Positions 1 to 9,632 of a stretch of 64,000 nt of DNA are shown piece by piece. Both the position numbers and the translations under genes were made by a program. This stretch comes from Clostridiales bacterium (lineage in GTDB: Bacteria > Bacillota > Clostridia > Lachnospirales > Lachnospiraceae): positions 1 to 64,000 of the forward strand of contig JAHAFI010000012.1 of NCBI GenBank assembly GCA_018374355.1, in the 5' to 3' direction. Within the stretch, counting starts at the first letter, position 1. Each line of letters opens with the position of its first letter. The notes under the pieces were generated by a model. The model had not been told where the DNA came from, searched no databases, and saw nothing but the letters and a program-made list of their open reading frames with translations.

Positions 1-118
1 TGAGGACTAGCAATATTGGGCGCATGAACCGCCCGTTATGGTAGCACCGAAGGTGCGGCATATAGATGCTCGGTAATTCAATTGCCGAGTAGTTCACGAG
101 AGACAACTATTCAAAAAT
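1..118 (+). other. Structured leader or repeat upstream of first gene
   Basis: This stretch is non-coding and holds three consecutive hairpins: GGGCG (18-22) with CGCCC (30-34), GCACC (44-48) with GGTGC (52-56), and an 8-10 bp stem at 69-89 around CTCGGTAATT. It ends with ACAACTATTCA (103-113), which resembles the end motif of the dispersed elements described elsewhere in this window. It could be a 5' leader of the DUF5655 gene, a remnant of a hairpin-rich repeat, or the terminator and downstream part of a gene to the left. I do not recognise a known riboswitch or RNA family. The left boundary is cut by the window. Confidence 0.35.
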
Positions 119-133
119 ACGGAGGTGAACCCC

Positions 134-526
134 ATGTCCTATAAAATTGATCAGGATATCCTGTTATTCTTCGATCACAAGCCCTTTGCGCTCAGCATCT
201 ATGAAACATTTGCTCAGGAATTATTTGCGCTCTGCCCGGATACAGCCATCCGGGTGCAGAAAACGCAGATTACCTTTACCAACCCGAAAGTATTCGCCTG
301 TGTCTCCATGGCCAAAGTCCGAAAAGCCAAAGACCGTCCGAAAGAATACATTGTTGTAACTTTTGGTCTGGGAGCGCCGCTTCATTCCCCACGAATCGAC
401 GTCGTAACAGAACCGTATCCAAACCGCTGGACACATCATATTCTGATTTCTGCTCCGGAGGAAATTGATGAGGAACTGATCGGCTGGATTCAACAGGCTT
501 ACCTGTTTGCCTGCGGGAATAAATAG
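134..526 (+). CDS. DUF5655-type protein
   Basis: A 130-residue soluble protein of unknown function. The ATG at 134 is preferred because GGAGG at 121-125 lies 8 bases upstream; the in-frame GTG at 125 falls inside that ribosome-binding site. The sequence has the pattern I associate with DUF5655: a central basic strand (residues 60-70), a V-x-F-G-L strand and the signature PNRWTHHILIS at about residues 96-106, followed by an acidic helix and a C-terminal QQAY. No catalytic motif, signal peptide or membrane segment is visible. It stands alone, 43 bases before an acetyltransferase gene. The family assignment is from memory and the function is unknown. Confidence 0.6.
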   Translation: MSYKIDQDILLFFDHKPFALSIYETFAQELFALCPDTAIRVQKTQITFTNPKVFACVSMAKVRKAKDRPKEYIVVTFGLGAPLHSPRIDVVTEPYPNRWTHHILISAPEEIDEELIGWIQQAYLFACGNK

Positions 527-569
527 GGATTTGTCACAAAAAAATATATCGTACAAGGAGTAAGAAACC

Positions 570-1172
570 ATGACAGAATTTGAAAAAATGATCCATGGAG
601 AGTGGTATGACACCTCTGATCCGGAATTGGTTATGCAGAGAAACAAAGCAAGAAACATTGCAGAGCAGTATAACCAGACAAAAGAAGAACAACTGGAAGA
701 ACGCAGGGCACTGCTGAGAGAACTTCTTGGCGCATACGGAGAAGGCTGTGAAGTTTATCCTACGGTAAAATTTGATTACGGATGCAACACTTATATCGGC
801 GCGCATACCTACATAAACTTCAATGCCGTTTTTCTGGACTGTGCAGAAATCCGCATTGGCAGCAACGTTTTTATCGGGCCTAACTGCTCGTTTCTGACAC
901 CGGTTCACCCCATGCTGGCTCGTGAGAGAAATATGCGTATCGCAGAAGATGGACATACTTATATGATTGAAAGCTGCAAGCCGATTACAGTAGAAGATAA
1001 CTGCTGGTTCGGAGGAAATGTCACCGTAATGCCGGGAGTCACAGTAGGTCATGACACCGTGATCGGCGCAGGAAGTGTGATTACAAAGGATATTCCTTCC
1101 GGAGTAGTGGCAGCAGGCAATCCGTGCCGTGTTCTTCGTGAAATTACAGAAGAGGATGTCATCGGCATCTGA
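570..1172 (+). CDS. Sugar O-acetyltransferase (maltose acetyltransferase type)
   Basis: A 200-residue acetyltransferase predicted to move an acetyl group from acetyl-CoA to a sugar hydroxyl in the cytoplasm. An N-terminal helical Mac domain (residues 1-55) is followed by a left-handed beta-helix made of hexapeptide repeats (about 60-185), for example IGSNVFIGPN and VTVMPGVTVGHDTVIGAGS. H113 in TPVHP fits the catalytic histidine of the MAT/GAT family, and the length is normal. AAGGAG lies 10 bases upstream of the ATG. A hairpin just after the stop suggests a single-gene transcript. The exact sugar acceptor cannot be told from sequence. Confidence 0.85.
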   Translation: MTEFEKMIHGEWYDTSDPELVMQRNKARNIAEQYNQTKEEQLEERRALLRELLGAYGEGCEVYPTVKFDYGCNTYIGAHTYINFNAVFLDCAEIRIGSNVFIGPNCSFLTPVHPMLARERNMRIAEDGHTYMIESCKPITVEDNCWFGGNVTVMPGVTVGHDTVIGAGSVITKDIPSGVVAAGNPCRVLREITEEDVIGI

Positions 1173-1176
1173 AAAC

Positions 1177-1220
1177 AAACGGCGCCATAACAAAACAGAG
1201 AAATTGTCATGGTGCCGTTT
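1177..1220 (+). terminator. Probable terminator after acetyltransferase gene
   Basis: AAACGGCGCCAT (1177-1188) pairs with ATGGTGCCGTTT (1209-1220), a 12-bp stem with one mismatch and a 20-nt loop. It starts 4 bases after the stop codon. Only about four T follow, so termination efficiency is uncertain. Confidence 0.55.
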
Positions 1221-1339
1221 TCCATCAAAAATCAATTCTCAAAATACCATTTCCCAGGTTCTATTTTCATTATCCCCCGCATATAGTAAGTATAAAAAGC
1301 GTCATGAACAAACGCGAGTTTAAGGAGGAACCTAAGAAA

Positions 1340-2224
1340 ATGGTACTAAACAAACACTATTCTTACGAAGAAATTTTTCAGGACATGGAATCCCTTTCCA
1401 AATCTTACACCGATTTTTCCGTATTCCGGGTTATGGGAACCAGCCATGACGAACGTCCCATTCCAATGATGCGGATTGGGCTGGGACTGGATTCTCTGGT
1501 ATTGACTGCGGGCATCCATGGAAGAGAATCCGTCAATCCGGTTCTGCTGGTAAAGATGGCAGAGGAATACTGTCAGGCCTACGCAGATGATCTGGAAATC
1601 GCAGGATATTCTGTGCGGGAAACTTTAAACCAGTGTTCCGTCTGTATCGTCCCTCTGGTCAATCCGGACGGATATGAGATTGCCCTGAACGGCTTTCAGA
1701 GTATCCGCAATCCCATTCTGCGGCAGCTTTGTAAAATGCGGGGCATCGACTGTGAACACTGGAAATACAATGCCCGGGGCGTGGATGTCAACCGGAATTT
1801 CCCATGCAAGTCCTACATCCAGCAGCAGTTTGGAGAATACCCCGCCAGTGAAAATGAAACCCAGATGCTGATGAAAGTTTTTCAGGAGTATGAGACCGTA
1901 GGCTATCTGGATTTTCATTCCCGTGGAAGGATCATCTATTATTACCGTCATGCCATGCCGTTTGCCTATAACCAGAGGAATCACAAGCTGGCCCGCTATA
2001 TGCAGAAGCTTTCCGACTACAGCATCGGAAAGAGAGAAGAAGAGTATATGTCCCGGCTGAACGGAGGCACCCCGGTAAACTATTACTCGGAACTCCTGAA
2101 AAAACCTGCAATCACCGTGGAAACCGTGGAAGAAGAGGCCGGATACCCTCTGGACCCTTCCTATCAGGAGAAAACTTACGCAGAGATTCGAGCCCTGCCG
2201 TTGGAAATTATCAATAAAACTTGA
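1340..2224 (+). CDS. M14 family zinc carboxypeptidase
   Basis: A 294-residue metallopeptidase of the M14 (carboxypeptidase A-like) family. Start ATG 1340 is chosen because TAAGGAGG (1321-1328) precedes it; the upstream in-frame ATG at 1304 lacks such a site. The zinc ligands can be read as H60 and E63 in GIHGRES and H193 in DFHSRG. NARGVDVNRNFP (145-156) is the substrate-binding Asn-Arg region, and E261 in ITVETV is the catalytic glutamate. No signal peptide is evident, so it probably acts in the cytoplasm. Clostridial M14 proteins of this kind are usually linked to cell-wall peptides such as gamma-D-Glu-meso-Dap, but the substrate here is an inference. Confidence 0.85.
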   Translation: MVLNKHYSYEEIFQDMESLSKSYTDFSVFRVMGTSHDERPIPMMRIGLGLDSLVLTAGIHGRESVNPVLLVKMAEEYCQAYADDLEIAGYSVRETLNQCSVCIVPLVNPDGYEIALNGFQSIRNPILRQLCKMRGIDCEHWKYNARGVDVNRNFPCKSYIQQQFGEYPASENETQMLMKVFQEYETVGYLDFHSRGRIIYYYRHAMPFAYNQRNHKLARYMQKLSDYSIGKREEEYMSRLNGGTPVNYYSELLKKPAITVETVEEEAGYPLDPSYQEKTYAEIRALPLEIINKT

Positions 2225-2249
2225 AACTGGAACAACAGATTGGTATAAT
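2221..2249 (+). promoter_or_regulatory. SigmaA-type promoter of the miaB operon
   Basis: TTGAAA (2221-2226), 17-bp spacer, TATAAT (2244-2249). The -35 box overlaps the stop codon of the carboxypeptidase gene. It lies about 100 bases before miaB and would drive miaB-mutS-mutL-miaA. Confidence 0.65.
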
Positions 2250-2347
2250 GCAATATGGTATAAACTGTGGTTAGTTTTGCTTTCCCCATGTTACACCATA
2301 ACCTGATAAAAATTTTTCATTCACGATACACTAAAAGAGGAGAGAAG

Positions 2348-3802
2348 ATGAGTCAATTTACATATTCTAACGGACAAAGTCCCATTCTGGAACCACCTGC
2401 AGGAATTTCCGAATCCGAACGCCAGTATTTCTTTATGGAACAGGCAAAGCAGTTCGTTGCTAAAAAAGCGGAAGACCTTGGACGCCCGCTGACTTTCTGC
2501 GTTACCACCTTCGGCTGTCAGATGAATGCCAGAGACTCCGAAAAACTGGAGGGTATTCTGGAAACTATCGGATACCGGAAGGAAGAAAAAGAAGAGGACG
2601 CCGATTTTGTCATCTACAACACCTGTACGGTCCGGGAAAATGCCAACCAGAAGGTTTACGGCCGTCTGGGATATCTGGGAAGTATCAAGAAGAAAAAGCC
2701 GCATATGATGATTGCACTCTGCGGATGTATGATGCAGGAACCTCATGTGGTAGAGAAACTGAAAAAGAGTTACCGTTTTGTCAACCTGATTTTCGGAACT
2801 CACAATATTTTTAAATTCGGCGAGCTGGTATGCAGAGCCATGGATTCCGACCGCATGGTCATCGATATCTGGAAAGATACCACACAGATTGTTGAAAATC
2901 TTCCGGTTGACCGAAAATATTCCTTCAAATCAGGGGTGAACATCATGTTCGGCTGCAACAATTTCTGCAGCTACTGCATTGTGCCCTATGTGCGGGGAAG
3001 GGAGCGGAGCCGGAATCCGGAGGACATCCTTGCCGAGATCCGCCAGCTGGTGGCAGACGGCGTAGTGGAAGTCATGCTTCTGGGACAGAATGTAAACTCC
3101 TACGGAAAGAATCTGGAACATCCGATCACCTTTGCTCAGCTTTTAGAGCAGATCGAAGAGATTGAGGGACTGGAGAGAATCCGTTTCATGACCTCCCATC
3201 CGAAGGATTTGTCGGACGAGCTGATTGCAGTGATGGCGAAAAGTAAGAAGCTCTGCAACCATCTCCACCTGCCGCTGCAGTCCGGAAGCACGAAGATTTT
3301 AAAAGAGATGAACCGCAGATACACAAAGGAAAGCTATCTTGCTCTGGTGGACCGCATCCGTGCAGCAGTACCGGATATCTCCCTGACCACTGATATCATT
3401 GTCGGATTCCCGGGGGAGACAGAAGAAGACTTTTTGGAAACGCTGGATGTGGTGAGAAAAGTCCGCTATGACAGCGCATTTACCTTTATCTATTCCAAGC
3501 GTACCGGAACTCCGGCTGCGGCTATGGAGAATCAGATTCCTGACGATGTGGTGAAAGACCGTTTTGACCGTCTGCTTGCAGAAGTACAGGAGATTTCCAG
3601 AGAGATGTCCGGCCGTTTCGAGGGAACTGTTCAGGAAATTCTGGTAGAAGGAATTAACGAGCAGGATGAAACTCTGGTTTCCGGAAGAATGACCAACAAC
3701 CTGCTGGTACATTTCCCCGGAGATGCTTCCCTGATTGGAACCTTCTGCCGGGTACATCTGGATGTTTGCAAAGGATTTTATTATATGGGAACTCCCGTAT
3801 AA
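2348..3802 (+). CDS. miaB: tRNA-2-methylthio-N6-dimethylallyladenosine synthase MiaB
   Basis: Radical SAM methylthiotransferase (484 residues) that adds a methylthio group to i6A37 of tRNAs reading UNN codons. Start ATG 2348 follows AGAGGAGAG; the longer open frame to 2267 has no ribosome-binding site. The N-terminal UPF0004 domain contributes C57, C93 and probably C127 to the auxiliary 4Fe-4S cluster. The radical SAM motif CNNFCSYC supplies C203, C207 and C210. The C-terminal TRAM domain covers roughly the last 65 residues. The partner prenyltransferase MiaA is encoded in the same operon, so both steps of ms2i6A37 synthesis are co-located. Confidence 0.97.
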   Translation: MSQFTYSNGQSPILEPPAGISESERQYFFMEQAKQFVAKKAEDLGRPLTFCVTTFGCQMNARDSEKLEGILETIGYRKEEKEEDADFVIYNTCTVRENANQKVYGRLGYLGSIKKKKPHMMIALCGCMMQEPHVVEKLKKSYRFVNLIFGTHNIFKFGELVCRAMDSDRMVIDIWKDTTQIVENLPVDRKYSFKSGVNIMFGCNNFCSYCIVPYVRGRERSRNPEDILAEIRQLVADGVVEVMLLGQNVNSYGKNLEHPITFAQLLEQIEEIEGLERIRFMTSHPKDLSDELIAVMAKSKKLCNHLHLPLQSGSTKILKEMNRRYTKESYLALVDRIRAAVPDISLTTDIIVGFPGETEEDFLETLDVVRKVRYDSAFTFIYSKRTGTPAAAMENQIPDDVVKDRFDRLLAEVQEISREMSGRFEGTVQEILVEGINEQDETLVSGRMTNNLLVHFPGDASLIGTFCRVHLDVCKGFYYMGTPV

Positions 3803-3820
3803 GAGAGGAAGGACAAAAGA

Positions 3821-6466
3821 TTGGCTACTTTATCACCAATGATGCAGCACTATGTGCAGACAAAAGAAGAATATAAGGACTGTGTCCTGTTTTACCGTCT
3901 GGGTGACTTTTACGAGATGTTTTTCGATGATGCCATCACCGTATCCCGGGAGCTGGAACTGACCCTGACAGGAAAAGAATGCGGTCTCGAGGAACGGGCT
4001 CCCATGTGCGGTGTTCCTCACCATGCGGCGGAAAACTATATCAATAAACTGATCGAAAAAGGCTACAAGGTTGCCATCTGTGAACAGGTGGAAGATCCCA
4101 AACAGGCCAAGGGCATGGTAAAGCGGGAAGTTACCCGTGTGGTGACTCCCGGTACAAACCTGAACACCCAGGAGCTTGACGAAGGAAAAAATAATTACCT
4201 GATGGCGGTTGTGTGTATGGAAGATCATTACGGTGTTTCCATCTCCGATGTCACCACAGGAGACTGTCTGGTGACGGAGGTGGACAGGGAGCGGAAGCTT
4301 CTGGATGAGATCAATAAGTTCTCTCCGGCGGAAATCATCTGCAATGATTCGTTTTTAGTCAGCGGAATAGATATGGAAGATTTGAAACACCGGCTGCATA
4401 TTTCTATTTCCGCTCTGGATTCCTGGTATTTTGATGATGATCTGTGCCACCGCACACTGATGGATCACTTTAAGGTTTCTTCACTGGAAGGACTGGGGCT
4501 GGGGGATTATGACAGCGGGATCATCGCTGCCGGAGCCATGTTCCGCTATCTTCTGGAAACCCAGAAAAATGCCATGGAGCATATGAATAAGATCACCCCT
4601 TATGTGACGGAAAAATATATGCTCATCGACAGTTCCAGCCGCAGAAACCTGGAACTGGTGGAGACGCTCCGTGAAAAACAAAAGCGCGGTTCCCTCCTGT
4701 GGGTTCTGGATAAAACCAAGACCGCCATGGGCGCCCGTATGCTTCGCAATTTTGTGGAACAGCCTCTGGTGGATGCGGATGAGATCAATGAGCGTCTGGA
4801 TGCCATCACTGAGTTGAACATGCAGGCCATGCTCAGAGAAGAGATCCGGGAATATCTGAATCCGGTCTACGATCTGGAACGTCTGGTAAGTAAGATCAGC
4901 TACCGTTCCGCAAACCCGAGAGACCTGATCGCCTTCAAAACCTCTCTGGAAATGCTTCCTCACATCAAAAATCTGCTGAAGGATTTTACCAGTCCCCTGC
5001 TTACAAAGATCAATGAGCAGCTTGACGGGCTGGAAGACCTGTATGAGCTGATCGACAAGTCCATCGCCGAGGAACCTCCTCTGGCAGTAAAAGAGGGAAG
5101 CATCATCAGAGACGGCTACCACGAGCAGGTAGACATCTATCGGAACTCCAAAACAGAAGGAAAGACCTGGCTTGCCCAGCTGGAGGCAGAGGAGAAAGAA
5201 AAGACAGGAATCCGTACACTGAAAATCAAATATAATAAGGTTTTCGGCTATTATCTGGAAGTCACCAACAGCTTCAAGGATATGGTTCCCGACTATTACA
5301 TGAGAAAACAGACGCTGACCAATGCGGAACGTTTTATCACCCCGAAGCTAAAGGAACTGGAAGATATGATTCTCGGTGCGGAGGACAAGCTGTATGCTCT
5401 GGAATATGAATTATTCTGTGAAGTCCGGGACAAAATCGCCGGGGAAATCCCGAGGATTCAGGAGACAGCAAAGGCCGTCGCCCTTCTGGATGTATTTGCC
5501 TCTCTGTCTGTAGTTGCACAGCGAAATAATTTTGTCCGTCCGACGGTGAATTCCAAGGGAATCATCGATATCAAAAACGGCCGTCACCCGGTAGTGGAAA
5601 AGATGATCACCAACGATATGTTTATCGCCAATGACACCTATCTGGACAACGGCTCCAGAAGAGTATCCGTCATCACCGGACCGAACATGGCAGGTAAATC
5701 CACCTACATGCGTCAGTCCGCCCTGATCGTCCTGATGGCTCAGATCGGTTCCTTCGTTCCTGCGGAAAAAGCGAAAATCGGTGTGGTAGACCGTATTTTC
5801 ACCCGTGTAGGCGCCTCCGACGATCTGGCAAGCGGTCAGAGTACCTTTATGGTAGAGATGACAGAGGTTGCCAATATCCTCCGAAATGCCACATCCCGCA
5901 GTCTGTTGATTCTGGATGAAATCGGACGGGGAACCAGCACCTTTGACGGTCTTTCTATTGCGTGGGCGGTCATCGAACACATCAGCAATACGAAGCTTCT
6001 GGGAGCCAAAACACTGTTTGCCACCCATTACCACGAGCTGACGGAGCTGGAAGGCAAGATTCCGGGAGTCAATAACTACTGCATCGCCGTGAAGGAAAAA
6101 GGAGATGATATCGTTTTCCTTCGAAAGATCATCAAGGGCGGCGCTGACAAAAGTTACGGAATTCAGGTAGCGAAGCTGGCAGGTGTTCCCGACAGTGTCA
6201 TCGACAGAGCCAAAGAACTGGTGGATGAGCTGGTTCATGCGGACATTACCGGAGCGATCAAAGATCTGGCGCAGAGCCAAAAAAAGACGAAACCAAAACC
6301 TGTGCGTTACGATGAGGTGGATCTGGAACAGATTTCCCTCTTTGATACCGTGCAGGATCAGGATATTTTAGAAGAACTGAAAACCATAGATATCACGAAT
6401 CTGACACCTATGGATGCATTGAATACTTTATACCGGCTGCAGAATAAACTGAAAAACCGGTGGTAA
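3821..6466 (+). CDS. mutS: DNA mismatch repair ATPase MutS
   Basis: 881 residues, typical MutS1 length. It recognises mismatches and small loops and starts repair with MutL. The mismatch-contacting F30-x-E32 lies in GDFYEMF. The Walker A GPNMAGKST is near residue 620 and the Walker B/signature LDEIGRGTSTFDG near 697; TFATHYHEL follows. The start is TTG at 3821 with GAGAGGAAGGA about 8 bases upstream, 19 bases after miaB, so it is co-transcribed. The C-terminal helix-turn-helix dimerisation region and tail appear complete. Confidence 0.98.
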   Translation: MATLSPMMQHYVQTKEEYKDCVLFYRLGDFYEMFFDDAITVSRELELTLTGKECGLEERAPMCGVPHHAAENYINKLIEKGYKVAICEQVEDPKQAKGMVKREVTRVVTPGTNLNTQELDEGKNNYLMAVVCMEDHYGVSISDVTTGDCLVTEVDRERKLLDEINKFSPAEIICNDSFLVSGIDMEDLKHRLHISISALDSWYFDDDLCHRTLMDHFKVSSLEGLGLGDYDSGIIAAGAMFRYLLETQKNAMEHMNKITPYVTEKYMLIDSSSRRNLELVETLREKQKRGSLLWVLDKTKTAMGARMLRNFVEQPLVDADEINERLDAITELNMQAMLREEIREYLNPVYDLERLVSKISYRSANPRDLIAFKTSLEMLPHIKNLLKDFTSPLLTKINEQLDGLEDLYELIDKSIAEEPPLAVKEGSIIRDGYHEQVDIYRNSKTEGKTWLAQLEAEEKEKTGIRTLKIKYNKVFGYYLEVTNSFKDMVPDYYMRKQTLTNAERFITPKLKELEDMILGAEDKLYALEYELFCEVRDKIAGEIPRIQETAKAVALLDVFASLSVVAQRNNFVRPTVNSKGIIDIKNGRHPVVEKMITNDMFIANDTYLDNGSRRVSVITGPNMAGKSTYMRQSALIVLMAQIGSFVPAEKAKIGVVDRIFTRVGASDDLASGQSTFMVEMTEVANILRNATSRSLLILDEIGRGTSTFDGLSIAWAVIEHISNTKLLGAKTLFATHYHELTELEGKIPGVNNYCIAVKEKGDDIVFLRKIIKGGADKSYGIQVAKLAGVPDSVIDRAKELVDELVHADITGAIKDLAQSQKKTKPKPVRYDEVDLEQISLFDTVQDQDILEELKTIDITNLTPMDALNTLYRLQNKLKNRW

Positions 6467-6514
6467 CTGAGAACAGGATTCACGTTACTGTGATGCACAG
6501 CGGGAAGGAGTACC

Positions 6515-8614
6515 ATGAAAAGAACAATTTCCGTTTTAGATCAAAATACCATTGATAAAATTGCCGCAGGTGAAGTAGTGGAACGTCCGGCTTCTGTCGT
6601 AAAAGAGCTGGTGGAAAATGCCATCGATGCGGGAGCCAGCGCAGTTACCGTGGAAATCAAGGAAGGAGGCACCACTTTCATCCGAATCACCGACAATGGT
6701 TCCGGAATCGAAAAGAGTCAGGTGCCTCTGGCCTTTCTGCGCCATGCCACCTCGAAGATCCGGGATGTGGACGATCTTCTTAGAATTTCCTCCCTGGGTT
6801 TTCGCGGGGAAGCGCTTTCCAGTATCGCCGCCGTCTCTCAGGTGGAGCTGATCTCCAAACCGCATGACCAGTTGATCGGTGTGCGGTATCTGATCGAGGG
6901 CGTAATGGAAAAAGGGCTGGAAGAGATCGGCGCCCCGGACGGCACTACCTTCCTGATTCGGAATCTGTTTTTCAATACGCCTGCCAGAGCCAAATTTTTG
7001 AAAACTCCTGCCACGGAAGCAGGATATATCAGCAGTTTTATCGAACAGCTTGCCTTGTCCCATCCTCATATTTCTTTTAAATATATGCAGAACGGGCAGA
7101 CAAAATTACATACTTCAGGAAACGATAATCTGAAAGAGGTCATTTATCAGGTTTACGGAAGAGAGATTACAAAGGAATTAATTGAGATCGATTATTCCGA
7201 TCCCTCCGGCGATTTTCAGATTCGCGGTTTTATCGGAAAGCCCACCGTTTCCCGTGGAAACAGAAACTTTGAAAATTACTATGTGAACGGACGGTATGTA
7301 AAAAGCAGGATTCTTATGAAAGCCATTGAAGATGCGTACCACACGTTCATGATGCAGCATAAATATCCGTTCACCTCCCTCTATATCACCATCAAGGGAG
7401 AAGATGTGGACATCAACGTTCATCCTACAAAGATGGAAGTTCGCTTTTCCAAACAGGAATACGTTTACCGTCAGGTATATCAGGCAGTGCTGGAGGGGCT
7501 GCAAAGAAAAGAACTGATTCCTGAGGTGACACTGGACAGCCCCAAAAGAGCGGACAGGGAGAAGGAATCCAAAGCAGAAAAGAAGGTGATTCATGCGCCG
7601 GAGCCCTTTGAGGCTCGCCGAAGACAGTTGGAGCAGGAAGCAAAGACTGCGGTTCGCACACTGGAAAGCAATCACACAGATACTTATTCCGGCGGCAAAT
7701 CGGGGATGCCTGTAAGAGAAACTCCTTCTTATCAGGCAAAAGAGGCTGTAGTGAAAGAAATTTCTAAGCCTCAGGCAGAGCCTTCTTCAGCGAAAAGTTC
7801 TCTGCTGACAGATTCTTACGCGCTCGAAGCTCCCGTACAGATAAAATCACAGGAGTCTCCGTTGTCTGAGAAATCATCCGTACATGCACAGGCAGTACCG
7901 GAAGTAAATGAAACACCAGTTACAGTCTCAGATTCGCCATCCGCAAAACAGTCTGTCCAAAATCAGAAGCTTCCGGAGGTTCAGGAAAGCACTCAGATGG
8001 AACTTTTTGACGGCAAACTCCTGTCTCAGGAAGCAAAAAAACATCACAAAATCATCGGGCAGGTCTTCGACACCTACTGGCTGGTACAGATGGAAGATAA
8101 GCTCTACATCATCGACCAGCACGCAGCCCATGAAAAAGTTCTCTACGAGCGGATTGTCCGCGAAATGAAAGAGCGTCAGGTGACCTCACAGCTTTTAAGC
8201 CCTCCGCTGATCATTTCCCTGAACCTTCAGGAGCAGGAGAAAATGAAACGCTACATCGATGTTTTTCACTCCATGGGCTTTGAGATGGAATCCTTCGGGG
8301 GACGGGATTACAGCATCCGCGCCGTACCCCAGAATCTTTTCGGCTTGACCCGGGAAGAATTCTTTATAGAAATTCTGGATCATCTGGAAGATGACCCGTC
8401 CTCAAAAACACTGGAAGTCCTGTCCGACCGGATGGCCACCATGGCCTGTAAGGCAGCCGTCAAGGGAAACCAGCAGATGTCTGCCACCGAAGCCGCAGCC
8501 CTGATTGACGAACTTCTGGAATTGGAGAATCCGTACAACTGTCCTCACGGCCGTCCAACGATTATCTCCATGACAAAATATGAACTGGAAAAGAAATTCA
8601 AACGAATTGTGTAG
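6515..8614 (+). CDS. mutL: DNA mismatch repair protein MutL
   Basis: 699 residues. The N-terminal GHKL ATPase shows ELVENAIDAGA (31-41), DNGSGI and GFRGEALSSI. A long low-complexity Ser/Glu/Gln/Pro linker follows at about 350-500. The C-terminal domain contains DQHAAHEKVLYERI near residue 533, matching the DQHA(x)2E(x)4E metal-binding motif of the endonuclease-type MutL found in bacteria that lack MutH, and ends with NCPHGRP. It is therefore expected to nick DNA itself. GGGAAGGAG precedes the ATG. It lies 48 bases after mutS and abuts miaA. Confidence 0.97.
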   Translation: MKRTISVLDQNTIDKIAAGEVVERPASVVKELVENAIDAGASAVTVEIKEGGTTFIRITDNGSGIEKSQVPLAFLRHATSKIRDVDDLLRISSLGFRGEALSSIAAVSQVELISKPHDQLIGVRYLIEGVMEKGLEEIGAPDGTTFLIRNLFFNTPARAKFLKTPATEAGYISSFIEQLALSHPHISFKYMQNGQTKLHTSGNDNLKEVIYQVYGREITKELIEIDYSDPSGDFQIRGFIGKPTVSRGNRNFENYYVNGRYVKSRILMKAIEDAYHTFMMQHKYPFTSLYITIKGEDVDINVHPTKMEVRFSKQEYVYRQVYQAVLEGLQRKELIPEVTLDSPKRADREKESKAEKKVIHAPEPFEARRRQLEQEAKTAVRTLESNHTDTYSGGKSGMPVRETPSYQAKEAVVKEISKPQAEPSSAKSSLLTDSYALEAPVQIKSQESPLSEKSSVHAQAVPEVNETPVTVSDSPSAKQSVQNQKLPEVQESTQMELFDGKLLSQEAKKHHKIIGQVFDTYWLVQMEDKLYIIDQHAAHEKVLYERIVREMKERQVTSQLLSPPLIISLNLQEQEKMKRYIDVFHSMGFEMESFGGRDYSIRAVPQNLFGLTREEFFIEILDHLEDDPSSKTLEVLSDRMATMACKAAVKGNQQMSATEAAALIDELLELENPYNCPHGRPTIISMTKYELEKKFKRIV

Positions 8615-8623
8615 GTGAAACTA

Positions 8624-9568
8624 TTGAAAAAACCATTAATTATTCTCACCGGACCCACGGCAGTGGGAAAAACCCATCTGTCGATTCAGCTTGCAAAAGC
8701 AGTAAACGGAGAAATCATTTCCGCTGATTCCATGCAGGTGTACCGCCACATGGACATCGGTTCCGCCAAGATCAAACCGGAGGAGATGGACGGTGTTCCC
8801 CATCATCTGGTGGACTGCCTGAATCCCGATGAGGAGTTCAACGTTGTCCGTTTTCAGGCTATGGCAAAGGAAGCCATGACATCCATTTATGAGCGGGGGA
8901 AAATCCCCGTTCTGGTCGGCGGAACAGGATTCTATATTCAGGCTGTGACCGGAGATATTGATTTTACCGAGCATGGAGAGGATGACAGTTACCGGAAGTC
9001 GCTGGAAGAGTTGGCAAAAGCAGAAGGCGTCCAGACCCTCCATCAGATGCTCCGGGAAGTAGATCCGGAATCTGCCGCTGCCATCCATGCCAATAATGTA
9101 AAGCGGGTAATCCGCGCTTTGGAATATTTTAACCAGACAGGCCAGCCGATTTCCCGTCATAATGAAGAACAGAGAAAGAAAGACTCTCCCTACAATCTGG
9201 CGTATTTCGTTTTGAATGACGAGCGCAGCCGCCTCTATCAGCGAATTGATCAGAGAATTGATGAGATGCTTTCTGAGGGACTGATTGACGAAGTACAGAA
9301 ATTAAAAGATCTGGGCTACCATAAAGGCATGGTATCCATGCAGGGACTGGGATATAAGGAAATCCTGTCTTATCTGGATGGCACATGGAGTCTGGATGAA
9401 GCGGTCTATGTCCTGAAAAGAGACACCCGTCATTTCGCCAAACGGCAGATCACATGGTTTAAACGGGAGCGGGATGTGGAGTGGTTCAACAAACAGGACT
9501 TTGATTACAGCGAAGAGAAAATTCTGGAGAGTATGCTCGCATCTCTAAAGAAAAAGCACATGATATAG
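8624..9568 (+). CDS. miaA: tRNA dimethylallyltransferase MiaA
   Basis: Transfers a dimethylallyl group from DMAPP to N6 of A37 in tRNAs, making the substrate of MiaB. The TTG at 8624 is favoured since AGGTG (8613-8617), overlapping the mutL stop, is correctly spaced; a GTG at 8615 is the alternative. About 314 residues. The P-loop TGPTAVGKTHLS is at 8-19, ISADSMQVY follows, and the catalytic region LVGGTGFYIQA is near 105. The gene follows mutL without a gap, implying translational coupling. Confidence 0.96.
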   Translation: MKKPLIILTGPTAVGKTHLSIQLAKAVNGEIISADSMQVYRHMDIGSAKIKPEEMDGVPHHLVDCLNPDEEFNVVRFQAMAKEAMTSIYERGKIPVLVGGTGFYIQAVTGDIDFTEHGEDDSYRKSLEELAKAEGVQTLHQMLREVDPESAAAIHANNVKRVIRALEYFNQTGQPISRHNEEQRKKDSPYNLAYFVLNDERSRLYQRIDQRIDEMLSEGLIDEVQKLKDLGYHKGMVSMQGLGYKEILSYLDGTWSLDEAVYVLKRDTRHFAKRQITWFKRERDVEWFNKQDFDYSEEKILESMLASLKKKHMI

Positions 9569-9632
9569 CCTGCCGGGATACCCGTCTTACAGCAGGCCTG
9601 CAGATAAAAAACAGAAAGAAGGATATCATAAA

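Noticed and set aside
5411..6280. 289-codon minus-strand frame inside mutS
   Set aside because: Antisense shadow of the MutS ATPase domain.
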